The notes beneath the pieces were generated by a model. That model was not told the origin of the DNA. It worked only from the letters and a program-made list of their open reading frames with translations, and searched no databases. Of a stretch of DNA of 64,000 nt, positions 10,453 to 19,794 are shown one piece after another. This stretch comes from Bacteroidia bacterium. Its GTDB lineage: Bacteria > Bacteroidota > Bacteroidia > AKYH767-A > OLB10. The stretch covers positions 1 to 64,000 of the forward strand of contig JAEUTH010000024.1 in NCBI GenBank assembly GCA_016788165.1, in the 5' to 3' direction. The first letter of the stretch is position 1; each line of letters opens with the position of its first letter. A program made the position numbers and the translations under genes.

Positions 10453-10525
10453 GGTATCTTAGCTCAGTTGGTAGAGCAAAGGACTGAAAATCCTTGTGTC
10501 CCTGGTTCGATTCCTGGAGATACCA
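10453..10525 (+). tRNA. tRNA-Phe (GAA)
   Basis: A 73-base cloverleaf. The acceptor stem pairs GGTATCT with AGATACC. The D-arm is GCTCAGTTGGTAGAGC. The anticodon stem AAGGA/TCCTT encloses CTGAAAA with anticodon GAA (Phe). The T-arm is CCTGG-TTCGATT-CCTGG. The 3' CCA is not encoded. The T-stem has a T-T mismatch at its third pair. Confidence 0.95.
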
Positions 10526-10526
10526 C

Positions 10527-10557
10527 AAAGCCCTCAATAAAATTGAGGGCTTTTTTT
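10527..10557 (+). terminator. Intrinsic terminator after tRNA-Phe
   Basis: Inverted repeat AAGCCCTCAAT / ATTGAGGGCTT with a short AAA loop, followed by a run of seven T residues. It ends the tRNA transcript. Confidence 0.9.
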
Positions 10558-10577
10558 ATGCTTTAAATTTTTTTTAT

Positions 10578-10614
10578 AAAAAAAACGCGGCTGATAATTT
10601 TATCAGCCGCGTTT
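10578..10614 (-). terminator. Intrinsic terminator of the BNR-repeat gene
   Basis: Inverted repeat AACGCGGCTGATA / TATCAGCCGCGTT. On the minus strand it is followed by a run of T residues (the A-run at 10578-10585 of the + strand). It lies 17 bases past the stop codon of the minus-strand exported protein. Confidence 0.88.
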
Positions 10615-10630
10615 AAATTAAACTACTTGT

Positions 10631-13531
10631 TTAAAGTTTTGTAATTCGTTTCGAAGTTAAAACGCCATCAATGTATATGTTAACCATGTACATACCATTG
10701 TTAAGCAACTCGGCATTAAATGGTATGGTGTGTTTACCTCCATCTAATTGCGCTTTAAAACCAAAGCTGCTTATACTTTTGCCGGTTGCATCAAAAACTA
10801 TTATTTGAACATCGGCTTCTGATTTTAAGAGCAACTCGATATTGGCTGATGCATTCATCGGATTTGGATAAATTTTTACCAATGGGTCGGTATCGTCAGC
10901 AAGTATGCGGCTATTGCTTACAATTTGTGGTTGTTGCCATAAAGGCAATCCTTCAAAAGTGCCGGTAAGCGCTGGTGATGCAGGTGGTGGAGGTGGGCAA
11001 CCGGCTATGTAAGCTACAAAGTTTGCATCTCCGGTACCATCAAATCTAAATCCATCTACTAAATCAACCCTGTTAAGGGCATTGTATTTTACATCTGTGC
11101 CCAAACCACCGGTATAAACACGGCTACTGATTATATAATCGCTAGATGTATAACGTTGGTAACCACCACTACCCGGATTATTAGCCATGTCTAAAACATA
11201 ATTTGTAGGGCAGTCTGTAAACAAATCTGATGTCCACAATCCGCGACCAAATGTTGCTGCCGCTATTTTATTGGTTCCAACCATTACAAAATCGTTCACA
11301 ATTACATTAGGTAAACCGTTGCGGAATGGTATCCAATTGCCCAATGTATTGCTACGGTAGTAAACGCCATTATCGGTGCCAACGTAAATTTCGTCACTGG
11401 CACTACCGGGCTCAAAGGCTATTGTATTACAAGGGATGTTTGGCAATGCGCCCGAAATATTGGTCCAACTTGTACCGCCATTGCTCGAGAAAAATACTTT
11501 GTTGCCTGCGCTATAGCCGCTAAAGGATACCCAAACTTTATTAGCATCAATAGTTGATACAGCAATATAAGTAATGCTTGCGCTACCAACAGGCAATGTG
11601 CCCGTTATATTAGTCCAACTGGTGCCTCCATTGGTAGTTTTACGCAGTACGGAGCTTGTTGCCGAATAAACGGTTTGTGTATTGTTGGTACCCATTGCCA
11701 TAGCTATTTGCTGGCCCGCACTGGCCAATACCGATGTCCAATTGGTGCCGCTGTTTGTTGTTTTCCAAATATTGGCATTTGATCCATAGTACAAAATAGC
11801 AGCATTAGTTGGGTCCATTATATATGGAGCTACCCAAGCGCCCGATGCCGGACTTATGCCCGTAAAGTTTGCACCGGCATTGGTACTACGCATTAAACCA
11901 CCACCCTGGCTGGCAATAAATACGGTATTACTGGTTGCATGACTAATACGACATTGCATACCATCGGCACCGTAAACATGTGTATTCACATTGGTGTTAT
12001 CCTGAAAACGGTTGCAGCCATTATCTTGCGCACCGTAGTAGTACAAATTAGCGTCAGCTGCAGTACCGGCAGCACGATAAATTTGTGTGATGTGAAGGCC
12101 GGAAGTTAGGTTGGTAAAGGTATTAGCACCATCGGTAGATTTATAAATACCACCATCGCTACCGGTAAATATAGTTGAGCCTTTAAATTCAAATACATGC
12201 TGATCGGCATGGTTGTAAGTAAAGCCTGGCGGAACGGGTTCATACCAATTGGTTTTGCAAGTCCATGATGTTCCGCCATTAGTTGATTTCCAAACTATAA
12301 TACCACCTGTATAAACGGTTTCGGCATTTGATGGGTCAACGCCAATGGTTAAATCGTAAGAAGCTTGCGATGATCCATCTGAACCATCGGTTGCGTAACC
12401 TAATGTATTGGGTGTACTTGAACGAAGCGAGAAATTTACTCCTGAATCGGTAGAACGATACATCCCTTTAAAACCACCGGAACCACCGCATAACAGATAT
12501 ACATAAGCACTATTAGCCGCTGTTACGCCAATCGAAACGCGTGATGATGATGTAATACCGCCTGTTAAACCTGAGGTAATTTGTGTCCATGATACACCAT
12601 TGTTTGTTGACCTGTAAAGTGAACTTGAGCGGCTTGCATACATAATATTAGAGTCGCCCGGTTTAAATTCAGCGTCATAAAATGATAGGGTTGAGGTTTT
12701 GGTAAATGTAGCCCAACTATCAGTGGTACGGTAAATACCATCGGTTGTAATAGCAAACATTTTGCTACTGTTTGTTGGGTCAACCATTAGTTTATAACCT
12801 AAAATAAAAGTCAATGGATTAAATACTACACTTGTTCGCGACCAGGTAGCACCACTATTATCCGACTTTAAAATACCTATTGATGGTGTATGGCCACCAT
12901 CACCATCACCGGTTAAAATAAATATCTGTGCAGAATTATTTGGGTTTACAACAATGCCCGATACACCAATTGTTGGGATTCCATCACTTAGCGAAGTCCA
13001 GGTAGCGCCCGCATCAGTACTACGCCAAATGCCACCGGCCGGTGTGCCTATATATATGTAATTGGCGTTATTGGGGTCAAATGCAATACAATTAATACGC
13101 CCTACACCGCCATTGTAACCTGAGGTTCCATTTGTATAGTTTGTAATACCGGCCGGGAACCAATACCCTGAAGTTGTTAATTTTTCGGCACTATTATTTT
13201 TCTCGTTTTCAAATGCTTCGAATGCTTTGGCAGCGGGGTTTAGCATTTGTCCGGTTGGATATACGCGCGGTTCCATAAACCACTCCCAGCGTTTAAACTG
13301 ATAATATTCGCCTTCGCCATATTTGCGTGGGTTTTCTGGTGTCGAGGGATGCAATACTTTTTCTTGTGCTATTTCGGCACTGCGTTTTTCCCAATAGTTA
13401 TAAAAGGACTTTTGAATATCGTAAAAATTCGTGTGTCCCTCGCGTATCATATCCCTATATTCCTGGGCCAAACTTATGTTGGTAATGCATAGCAGCATAG
13501 CCAACCCAATATGTTTTATATTTCTTTTCAT
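10631..13531 (-). CDS. T9SS-exported Asp-box (BNR/sortilin-like) beta-propeller protein
   Basis: A 966-residue secreted or surface protein. It has a signal peptide ending near SLAQ (residue 22) and an N-terminal linker (to ~115). A long beta-propeller region (~120-790) carries about eleven Asp-box-like turns such as STDAGATW, STNNGVSW, STDSGVNF, TTNGGTSW and SSNGGTSW, the pattern of VPS10/BNR or Ycf48-like propellers. The C-terminal ~80 residues form a T9SS sorting domain (KIYPNPMNASANIELLL ... MYMVNIYIDGVLTSKRITKL). Sialidase or xyloglucanase activity is possible for this fold, but I see no catalytic signature, so it may be purely a binding or structural propeller. It has its own strong terminator and is followed on the same strand, upstream, by the fibre-like gene. 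Confidence 0.87.
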   Translation of the reverse strand: MKRNIKHIGLAMLLCITNISLAQEYRDMIREGHTNFYDIQKSFYNYWEKRSAEIAQEKVLHPSTPENPRKYGEGEYYQFKRWEWFMEPRVYPTGQMLNPAAKAFEAFENEKNNSAEKLTTSGYWFPAGITNYTNGTSGYNGGVGRINCIAFDPNNANYIYIGTPAGGIWRSTDAGATWTSLSDGIPTIGVSGIVVNPNNSAQIFILTGDGDGGHTPSIGILKSDNSGATWSRTSVVFNPLTFILGYKLMVDPTNSSKMFAITTDGIYRTTDSWATFTKTSTLSFYDAEFKPGDSNIMYASRSSSLYRSTNNGVSWTQITSGLTGGITSSSRVSIGVTAANSAYVYLLCGGSGGFKGMYRSTDSGVNFSLRSSTPNTLGYATDGSDGSSQASYDLTIGVDPSNAETVYTGGIIVWKSTNGGTSWTCKTNWYEPVPPGFTYNHADQHVFEFKGSTIFTGSDGGIYKSTDGANTFTNLTSGLHITQIYRAAGTAADANLYYYGAQDNGCNRFQDNTNVNTHVYGADGMQCRISHATSNTVFIASQGGGLMRSTNAGANFTGISPASGAWVAPYIMDPTNAAILYYGSNANIWKTTNSGTNWTSVLASAGQQIAMAMGTNNTQTVYSATSSVLRKTTNGGTSWTNITGTLPVGSASITYIAVSTIDANKVWVSFSGYSAGNKVFFSSNGGTSWTNISGALPNIPCNTIAFEPGSASDEIYVGTDNGVYYRSNTLGNWIPFRNGLPNVIVNDFVMVGTNKIAAATFGRGLWTSDLFTDCPTNYVLDMANNPGSGGYQRYTSSDYIISSRVYTGGLGTDVKYNALNRVDLVDGFRFDGTGDANFVAYIAGCPPPPPASPALTGTFEGLPLWQQPQIVSNSRILADDTDPLVKIYPNPMNASANIELLLKSEADVQIIVFDATGKSISSFGFKAQLDGGKHTIPFNAELLNNGMYMVNIYIDGVLTSKRITKL

Positions 13532-13579
13532 TTTTTGAGTTTTTAAGTTAAAGAATAAAATATTCAGCGAAAAGAAATA

Positions 13580-15022
13580 TTACTTTTTATCAGCTTTTAA
13601 AGTGTTTAATTCAGCTTTTAATTCATTAATCTGCTTTTGTAGTTGTATAATATAAAGATGCGACTCTTCTAACTTCTCAACAATTTGAGTTTGTACTTTA
13701 CCTAAGTCAACACCATTGGTTTCTACATCACAAGCTTTAGGCATGCCGGGTAAACATTTATTTGTTTTTAAATTAGCTTCTAATGCTTCAATGCTTAACA
13801 TTTGGTATCCGGGCTCAAAAACATAATCAGGCCATGCAGCTATTAAGGCAACACGTACTTCTTCGGCAATAAGCTTTCCATTAATAGAGGCCACATATCC
13901 GGCTGCACCTTCGAAACCACCAACACGCAATTCATTCATGTAGGTTTTAGTATCAAAATATCCGCCCCAACTATTTTCGGCTGTGTTACCGGTGGCATAT
14001 CCATAAACAGCTATTCCTGTACCACCGCTATTTGAAGCCGAACTATAAGTACCATATCGGGTACCTGCACTGCCATTTGCTTGTGCATAAAGTCCATATG
14101 CTGGCCCTGCATAGGTAGAAGCTTCACCTAGTGCATAAACACCTATATAACCACCTTCGCCTTGAAGGCCATAGCCATAGCCTGGTGCAGTAACACTTTT
14201 TGAATATACACCTATTAAGTCAACGTTTCCAAGATAGGTTGTTCTAACATCAACAGTGTTTACAGGTGTTGCTGTTGATGTATCGCCAAGTATTTCTAAG
14301 CGGGCTGTGGGGTTAAAAGTGCCAATACCTACGCGGCCATTACTGTTTAAGCTCATGGTTTGTGTGTTGGCAAAACTGTTTGATGTACCTAAATACAAAC
14401 GATGGCTTGCGGCTAAATAACCATCACCTGCACCACCACCGGCATTGGCAACGCCCATTTCTATATTATAGGTGCTGTTACCTAATCTAAAATCACCGGC
14501 TCCACTAAATAAGTCGTAATTGTTCGAACCTGAAATATCAAGTTTTGTCGCAGGTGCATTGGTGCCAATGCCCACAAAATTATTTGCAGCCGTTACTACT
14601 ATAGCCGGTGAACCCAAAGCAATATTGCGAATCGAAAAATTATCAGTACCCAAGGTACCCGTTTGCCATGTAGGTGTGCCGGCAGTACGATAACTTACTG
14701 ATGAAGTAGCTGTTGAGTTTCCACGGTCAATAATTAAATTTGCTGTACCCGTACCCGATTTAAAGTTGGCACTGGCATTACCCGGAGTTTGAACATCCAA
14801 TAAAAAGCCCGGTGCTGTGGTACCAATACCTAAAAGGCCTGCCTTGGTAAGCGTCATACGCGTAAGGTTGTTACTAATAAAGTTTACATCCTGATTGGTG
14901 GTTGAACCAAAGTTGCCGGTGCTCCCTAATGCATTACCCCCTACAAGCCATTGCGCTTGTGCATTAAAAGTAAACGATGTGGCAGCTAATACAGCAGCCA
15001 AACTAATGAGTTGTTTTTTCAT
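13580..15022 (-). CDS. Exported fibre-like protein with C-terminal coiled coil
   Basis: A 480-residue exported protein with signal peptide MKKQLISLAAVLAATSFTFN...AQAQ. The body is Gly/Asn/Thr-rich with repeated GIGT.APxxxLD motifs (LLGIGTTAPGFLLDV, FVGIGTNAPATKLDI, RVGIGTFNPTARLEI), a beta-rich design seen in tail-fibre-like proteins of Bacteroidota. The C-terminal ~100 residues hold a conserved module (WPDYVFEPGY...LPGMPKACDVETNG) followed by a coiled coil (KLEESHLYIIQLQKQINELKAELNTLKAD) that likely trimerises. No T9SS signal and no phage genes lie nearby, so it is more likely a cell-surface fibre than a prophage remnant. Function unknown. Confidence 0.82.
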   Translation of the reverse strand: MKKQLISLAAVLAATSFTFNAQAQWLVGGNALGSTGNFGSTTNQDVNFISNNLTRMTLTKAGLLGIGTTAPGFLLDVQTPGNASANFKSGTGTANLIIDRGNSTATSSVSYRTAGTPTWQTGTLGTDNFSIRNIALGSPAIVVTAANNFVGIGTNAPATKLDISGSNNYDLFSGAGDFRLGNSTYNIEMGVANAGGGAGDGYLAASHRLYLGTSNSFANTQTMSLNSNGRVGIGTFNPTARLEILGDTSTATPVNTVDVRTTYLGNVDLIGVYSKSVTAPGYGYGLQGEGGYIGVYALGEASTYAGPAYGLYAQANGSAGTRYGTYSSASNSGGTGIAVYGYATGNTAENSWGGYFDTKTYMNELRVGGFEGAAGYVASINGKLIAEEVRVALIAAWPDYVFEPGYQMLSIEALEANLKTNKCLPGMPKACDVETNGVDLGKVQTQIVEKLEESHLYIIQLQKQINELKAELNTLKADKK

Positions 15023-15182
15023 AATAAATAAATTTTTTGGTGAAGGTTTTTTTTGAATAAGCCAATGTGCTTATCTATTTAAAGCAATTATAAGTAAAAT
15101 TTGTGTAACTCCACAACAAGCGTTGATAAACATTATTTGTTTGCGCTTTAAAAATAAATGATCCTTGTTTTTAATTTTAAAC

Positions 15183-16154
15183 ATGCAAAGAACCAAGCTT
15201 ATAATATTAATTGTTTTTACCTATGTATTGCTTCAGTTTAGCTGGTGGGCATACATGTTGGTAAAACTTAATGCAGCATTGTATGAACAGAAAATTGAGT
15301 TGGCAAATTTGAATAGCTCAATTGATGATGCTTATCAAACGAAACAAAATTTAGATGCTTCGCTGAAACTAAAATATTGGATGATAGCTGGCGAAGGTTT
15401 GGTTTTTATCGGATTAATGGTGTTTGGCATTTCAAAACTACTTAATGCTTATAATAAAGAGATGGACCTGGCACAGCGACAAAAAAACTTTTTGCTATCT
15501 ATCACACATGAATTTAAGTCGCCATTAGCTGCTGTACGGCTTAATATGCAAACCATGCAAAAACATCAATTAGATGACGAAAAGCGCAAAATGGTTATCA
15601 CATCAACCTTGTTAGAAGCCAACAGATTAAACACCCTGGTTGAAAATGCATTAATGGCTGCACAAATCGAAACCCATAATTTTGTGCAAAGTACTACGCC
15701 TTTTAATTTTTCGAAATGTATAAGTACGCAAATGCAGGCACGAGCCTTGGTTTCAAAAAAAATTAAAACCTGTTATACCAATATCGAACCTGAAGTATAT
15801 ATAACAGGCGATTGTATTTCATTAAGCTCTGTTGTATTTAATATTGTTGAAAATGCCGAAAAATATACGGCTGATGAAGCACGTATTGAAGTGCACTTAT
15901 ACAAAAAACATAAGGAAGCCGAATTAATAATTAAAGACAATGGTTTTGGTATTGCACCGGAAGAACGTGACAAAATTTTTGAAAAATTTTATCGGATTGG
16001 CAATGAAGATACCCGCAAAAGCAAGGGAACCGGGCTGGGACTTTACATTGTAAAAAAATTGGTGGAAATACATCATGGTAAAATTGCAGTAAGAGAAAAT
16101 TATCCGCAAGGCACCGTATTTCAAATCAATTTTCCTTTAGTAAATGCTGAATAA
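15183..16154 (+). CDS. Membrane sensor histidine kinase
   Basis: A 323-residue inner-membrane kinase. Two transmembrane segments (~5-27 and ~66-86) flank a short, predicted periplasmic loop of about 40 residues. A HisKA domain follows, with phospho-accepting His109 (SITHEFKSPLAAVR), then a HATPase_c domain with N box NIVENAEKYT, G1 DNGFGIAPEERDKIFEKFYR and G2 GTGLGLYIVKKLVE. A TTG at 15165 opens the frame, but the ATG at 15183 begins a better membrane anchor. No response regulator is adjacent, so it is an orphan in this window. It lies 36 bases upstream of gpmI on the same strand, possibly co-transcribed by chance. Confidence 0.92.
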   Translation: MQRTKLIILIVFTYVLLQFSWWAYMLVKLNAALYEQKIELANLNSSIDDAYQTKQNLDASLKLKYWMIAGEGLVFIGLMVFGISKLLNAYNKEMDLAQRQKNFLLSITHEFKSPLAAVRLNMQTMQKHQLDDEKRKMVITSTLLEANRLNTLVENALMAAQIETHNFVQSTTPFNFSKCISTQMQARALVSKKIKTCYTNIEPEVYITGDCISLSSVVFNIVENAEKYTADEARIEVHLYKKHKEAELIIKDNGFGIAPEERDKIFEKFYRIGNEDTRKSKGTGLGLYIVKKLVEIHHGKIAVRENYPQGTVFQINFPLVNAE

Positions 16155-16190
16155 AATTTTGTTGTATTGCATTAATAAATCTAACAATAC

Positions 16191-17708
16191 ATGGGAAAAA
16201 AAGTAGCACTTTTAATTTTAGATGGATGGGGCGAGGCTCCAGATAATGCCAGTAATGCCATTGCAGCAGCCGATACACCATTTATGGATAGCCTTTATCA
16301 AAATCAGCAACATGCACAACTGTTAACCTGTGGGCAACATGTGGGCTTGCCCGATGGACAGATGGGTAACTCTGAAGTAGGCCACATGAATATTGGTGCC
16401 GGGCGTATTGTTTGGCAGGAGTTAGCACGCATTAACCGTGAGATTGATTTGGGATTAATTGAAAAAAATAAAACACTGCTAAGCCTGTTTGATTATTGCA
16501 AGACAAATTCAAAACCGTTGCACTTAATGGGTTTGGTTAGCGATGGTGGTGTGCATTCACATATAAACCATCTGTTTGTCTTAGTTAAGTTGGCACATAC
16601 ACATGGCATAACTACATTCATTCATGCATTTACCGATGGCCGCGATACGGACCCCAAAAGTGGCTTAGGATTTATAAATGATTTACAACAATTTATTAAT
16701 GCAAATAATCTGCAATCAAAAATTGCAAGCATTTGCGGTCGTTATTACGCAATGGATAGAGATAAGCGATGGGAGCGTGTGGCCATTGCTTATAATGCAC
16801 TTGTAAATGCCCAAGGCGATTTAGAAATTGATGCTGCACAGGCAATACAAAAAAGTTATGCTGCCGGCATAACCGATGAATTTATAAAACCAATTATTAT
16901 TACTGATAATAACAAGCCCACAGCAACCATTAAAGCACATGATGCCGTACTATGTTTTAATTTCAGAACCGACCGTTGTCGTGAGATAACTCAGGTATTA
17001 TCGCAGTGTAATATGCCGGAGTTTAATATGCAAACATTGCCATTATACTATGTTACATTTACAAGATATGACGAACGTTTTGAAGGGGTGGAGGTAATTT
17101 ATGAAAAAGATAATTTAAACCTGACCCTTGGCGAAGTTATTGCCAATGCCAACAAAACACAGGTGCGGATTGCCGAAACTGAAAAATATCCGCACGTTAC
17201 TTTTTTCTTTAGTGGCGGGCGCGAGGCAACATTTGATAAAGAACAGCGCATCATGATTCCATCGCCCAAGGTAGCTACTTACGATTTGGCACCACAAATG
17301 AGCGCGCCATTAATTACTGAAGCTATTGTAGCAACCATTAAGACAAATGCCCCCGATTTTATTTGCTTAAATTTTGCCAATACCGATATGGTTGGCCACA
17401 CAGGTGTTTTTAATGCGGTAATGCAAGCTGCGCAAACGGTTGATACATGTACAGCAACAGTTACAAATGCTGCAATCGAAAATAATTACGCTGTAATAAT
17501 TATTGCCGACCACGGCAACGCTGATTATATGATTAATGACGATGGTACACCCAATACGGCACACTCATTAAACCCAGTACCCGTTTTTATTTTGAATGCC
17601 GGTGTTACAAAAATCAGTAATGGCGTTTTAGCCGATGTTGCACCAACTATATTAAAACTAATGGGCTTGTCAATTCCTGAAGAAATGACTGGTAAGTGCC
17701 TCATTTAA
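16191..17708 (+). CDS. gpmI: 2,3-bisphosphoglycerate-independent phosphoglycerate mutase
   Basis: Interconverts 3- and 2-phosphoglycerate in glycolysis and gluconeogenesis through a phosphoserine intermediate, using two Mn ions. The 505-residue length is standard. Visible residues are metal ligand Asp11 in LLILDGWG, catalytic Ser61 in DGQMGNSEVGHMNIGAGR, FTDGRDTDPKSG, and the metal site NFANTDMVGHTG followed by IIADHGNADYM and TAHSLNPVP. The start ATG is preceded by an AT-rich leader without Shine-Dalgarno. The 3' end overlaps the convergent cytochrome/monooxygenase-like gene by four bases. Confidence 0.97.
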   Translation: MGKKVALLILDGWGEAPDNASNAIAAADTPFMDSLYQNQQHAQLLTCGQHVGLPDGQMGNSEVGHMNIGAGRIVWQELARINREIDLGLIEKNKTLLSLFDYCKTNSKPLHLMGLVSDGGVHSHINHLFVLVKLAHTHGITTFIHAFTDGRDTDPKSGLGFINDLQQFINANNLQSKIASICGRYYAMDRDKRWERVAIAYNALVNAQGDLEIDAAQAIQKSYAAGITDEFIKPIIITDNNKPTATIKAHDAVLCFNFRTDRCREITQVLSQCNMPEFNMQTLPLYYVTFTRYDERFEGVEVIYEKDNLNLTLGEVIANANKTQVRIAETEKYPHVTFFFSGGREATFDKEQRIMIPSPKVATYDLAPQMSAPLITEAIVATIKTNAPDFICLNFANTDMVGHTGVFNAVMQAAQTVDTCTATVTNAAIENNYAVIIIADHGNADYMINDDGTPNTAHSLNPVPVFILNAGVTKISNGVLADVAPTILKLMGLSIPEEMTGKCLI

Positions 17709-19282
17709 TTAATTACTATTAACTTTCTGTATGTAGTTTCATTACCAACTGTAATGCCGCACTGATACACACCATTGCTAATGTGTAAGGGTAATGTTTC
17801 AACTTGCAAACCTCCGTTCAGTATATGTTTGACAATCAAACGGCCTTTGGTATCAAACAATTTAAGTTCTATTGGTTGGCCGTATGTTTGAGGCAAGCTA
17901 ATATTTAGTAAACCATTATTTGGATTGGGCCACAACGTAATTGATGTGATATCTATTTTATCAATACCGGTTGTGTATGTACAGTTATTATAAGTAGGCG
18001 GTACTGTTGTCGAATCAATCACAATATTCTCATCACCCATAACATAAGGTAGCCAATAAAAATATGTAAGCATCATTTCATCGGTAGTAGCTTCGCCCAA
18101 ACTTACTGCCAAAGGCGGATTGTTAGGGTTGTGTGGATTTCCGCCCGTGTTATCATACGTTGCATAACTGTGTAAAGTGCTGCCTGCAGGCAACTTAATC
18201 GGGTTACGGAATGAGTAAAATCCTTGCCAGTGAAAATCCCAGTTAGGGATATTTATTAATGGTATGGTATCAAACAAAAGAGTAGAAGCGAAGGCATGTG
18301 TTTTTGTTGCAATTAAATGCATGTGTGGGCCTACAGTTAGCAGTGTAATTGGGCCCAGTGCAACAGGGATGGTAAATTTTTCATAAAAAGTTTTAATGGT
18401 GTTGGCAGGAATATAAAGTGGCCCATTTTGTAATACAGGAGCATTATGATATAATATTGGGTCAACCCGTACGGTGCGTAATGCAGGCGTAGCATCATAT
18501 TGTAAATTTAATCTGGTCGAATCAACCAAACCCGTACTGCCTGCCGGATAATGAATTTGAACGATAATATTTGCTTGAGCCTTTAATTTTATACCCATGC
18601 CTGCAGGTGTAAAGTATGGTTGGCTACCGGGCACCCAACCACCTAATAATTCGGCAGTATTACTACCCGGGCCTCCAAAACTGGTATAACCGGGGCCGGG
18701 GTCTAACGAATCGAGTGTGAGGGTAGTATTGGCAACATCCTGATAAACCAGCACATGATGTACTGCACTGCGGTTACCGGGTATAATTTCAATGCCATTT
18801 ATAAACCTGTCAATATTAGTGGTGGCCGGCATAACAAAACAACGGTACATGTCGCTTGTAATTGGTGGTATGGTATAGGTTGGTATTACATCACTAAACG
18901 AAGGCGAAGTAATTTGCCAATTATTGGTATAAACAGGCGCAGTAGGTGCCGTACCGGTACCAAGTGGTGTACCGTTGTTTATCCAATCGTTAATTAAGGT
19001 AATTTCCTGTTGTGTTAGAACTCTTTCATGTGCCAATTTCCGATACGAAGCATCGGGCGGCCAGGGTGGCATTATTTTATTGCTTACTGCTATTTGAATA
19101 CCCGGTGAATAATTAACAGCATCGTTATAATCTATTAATGAAAAAGGTGCAATACCGTTGGCATTGTGGCAACTGGCGCAACGACTGTAAATAATACAAG
19201 CAATATCATTATTCCAGGTGGGTATGTACTGGGCTTTTAATTGGTTAGTGCTTAATAGTATGATTAATATCAGTTTACGCAT
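17705..19282 (-). CDS. T9SS-exported cytochrome c / PHM-like copper monooxygenase-like protein
   Basis: A 525-residue exported protein. After a signal peptide (to ~18) comes a small cytochrome c-like domain with haem motif CASCH (Cys35-His39) and a candidate axial Met in KIMPPWP. The middle (~125-440) resembles the two-domain copper fold of peptidylglycine/dopamine-type monooxygenases: SAVHHVLVY and IIVQIHYP supply three His like the CuH site, and GPHMHLIAT plus DEMMLTYFYW supply His-x-His and Met like the CuM site. The C-terminus is a T9SS sorting domain (TLWPNPNNGLLNISL). It may be a secreted redox enzyme. The substrate is unknown, and the copper-site reading rests on motif order only. Confidence 0.82.
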   Translation of the reverse strand: MRKLILIILLSTNQLKAQYIPTWNNDIACIIYSRCASCHNANGIAPFSLIDYNDAVNYSPGIQIAVSNKIMPPWPPDASYRKLAHERVLTQQEITLINDWINNGTPLGTGTAPTAPVYTNNWQITSPSFSDVIPTYTIPPITSDMYRCFVMPATTNIDRFINGIEIIPGNRSAVHHVLVYQDVANTTLTLDSLDPGPGYTSFGGPGSNTAELLGGWVPGSQPYFTPAGMGIKLKAQANIIVQIHYPAGSTGLVDSTRLNLQYDATPALRTVRVDPILYHNAPVLQNGPLYIPANTIKTFYEKFTIPVALGPITLLTVGPHMHLIATKTHAFASTLLFDTIPLINIPNWDFHWQGFYSFRNPIKLPAGSTLHSYATYDNTGGNPHNPNNPPLAVSLGEATTDEMMLTYFYWLPYVMGDENIVIDSTTVPPTYNNCTYTTGIDKIDITSITLWPNPNNGLLNISLPQTYGQPIELKLFDTKGRLIVKHILNGGLQVETLPLHISNGVYQCGITVGNETTYRKLIVIN

Positions 19283-19396
19283 TTTGAGTAATATTTAAGT
19301 TCCAAATAAAAATAATTAATAGAATTTTGCCTTGATAAACTTAGACAATTAATTCAGTATGTGCAGGGTTTATTTTTCACACTAAATTTTAGGCAA

Positions 19397-19753
19397 ATGA
19401 GTAAGTATGACGAAATAGCAAAACAATGGTTTAATGCATTTAATACTAAAAACACGGAATTGTTGCTGAGCCTGTACGATGATAATGCCCAACATTTTAG
19501 TCCCAAATTATTAATTGCCCGGCCCGAAACCAAAGGATTGGTAACCGGTAAAGCAGCTATGCGAGATTGGTGGCAACAAGCTTTTGATACGATTAAAGGT
19601 TTAAATTATGAGTTGCTGACTTTGGTTACTAATGAGCAGCACATTTTTTTTGAGTACATAAGACATGCTGATGATGTTGCTGATTTGCGCGTTGGCGAGT
19701 TGCTCGAAATTCGCAATGGATTAATTGTTTCATCGCGTGTATTTCATGGGTAA
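19397..19753 (+). CDS. NTF2/SnoaL-like small protein
   Basis: A 118-residue cytoplasmic protein with the length and pattern of an NTF2-like cone fold: an N-terminal helix with YDEIAKQWFNAFNTKNTELLLSLYDDNAQHFSP, a middle GKAAMRDWWQQAFDTI helix, and C-terminal strands GELLEIRNGLIVSSRVFHG. The family includes SnoaL-type cyclases, isomerases and ligand-binding proteins, so no function can be fixed. A GTG at 19361 extends the frame, but the ATG at 19397 starts at the conserved helix. It lies 41 bases upstream of eboA on the same strand and may be co-transcribed with the ebo genes. Confidence 0.82.
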   Translation: MSKYDEIAKQWFNAFNTKNTELLLSLYDDNAQHFSPKLLIARPETKGLVTGKAAMRDWWQQAFDTIKGLNYELLTLVTNEQHIFFEYIRHADDVADLRVGELLEIRNGLIVSSRVFHG

Positions 19754-19794
19754 ACTACCATTCATTAAAATCTGAATTTTGTAATTATACCGTT

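Noticed and set aside
13580-15022. Prophage remnant based on the tail-fibre-like gene
   Set aside because: No other phage genes, integrase or attachment sites nearby. It has a Sec signal peptide, and similar fibres are ordinary in Bacteroidota.
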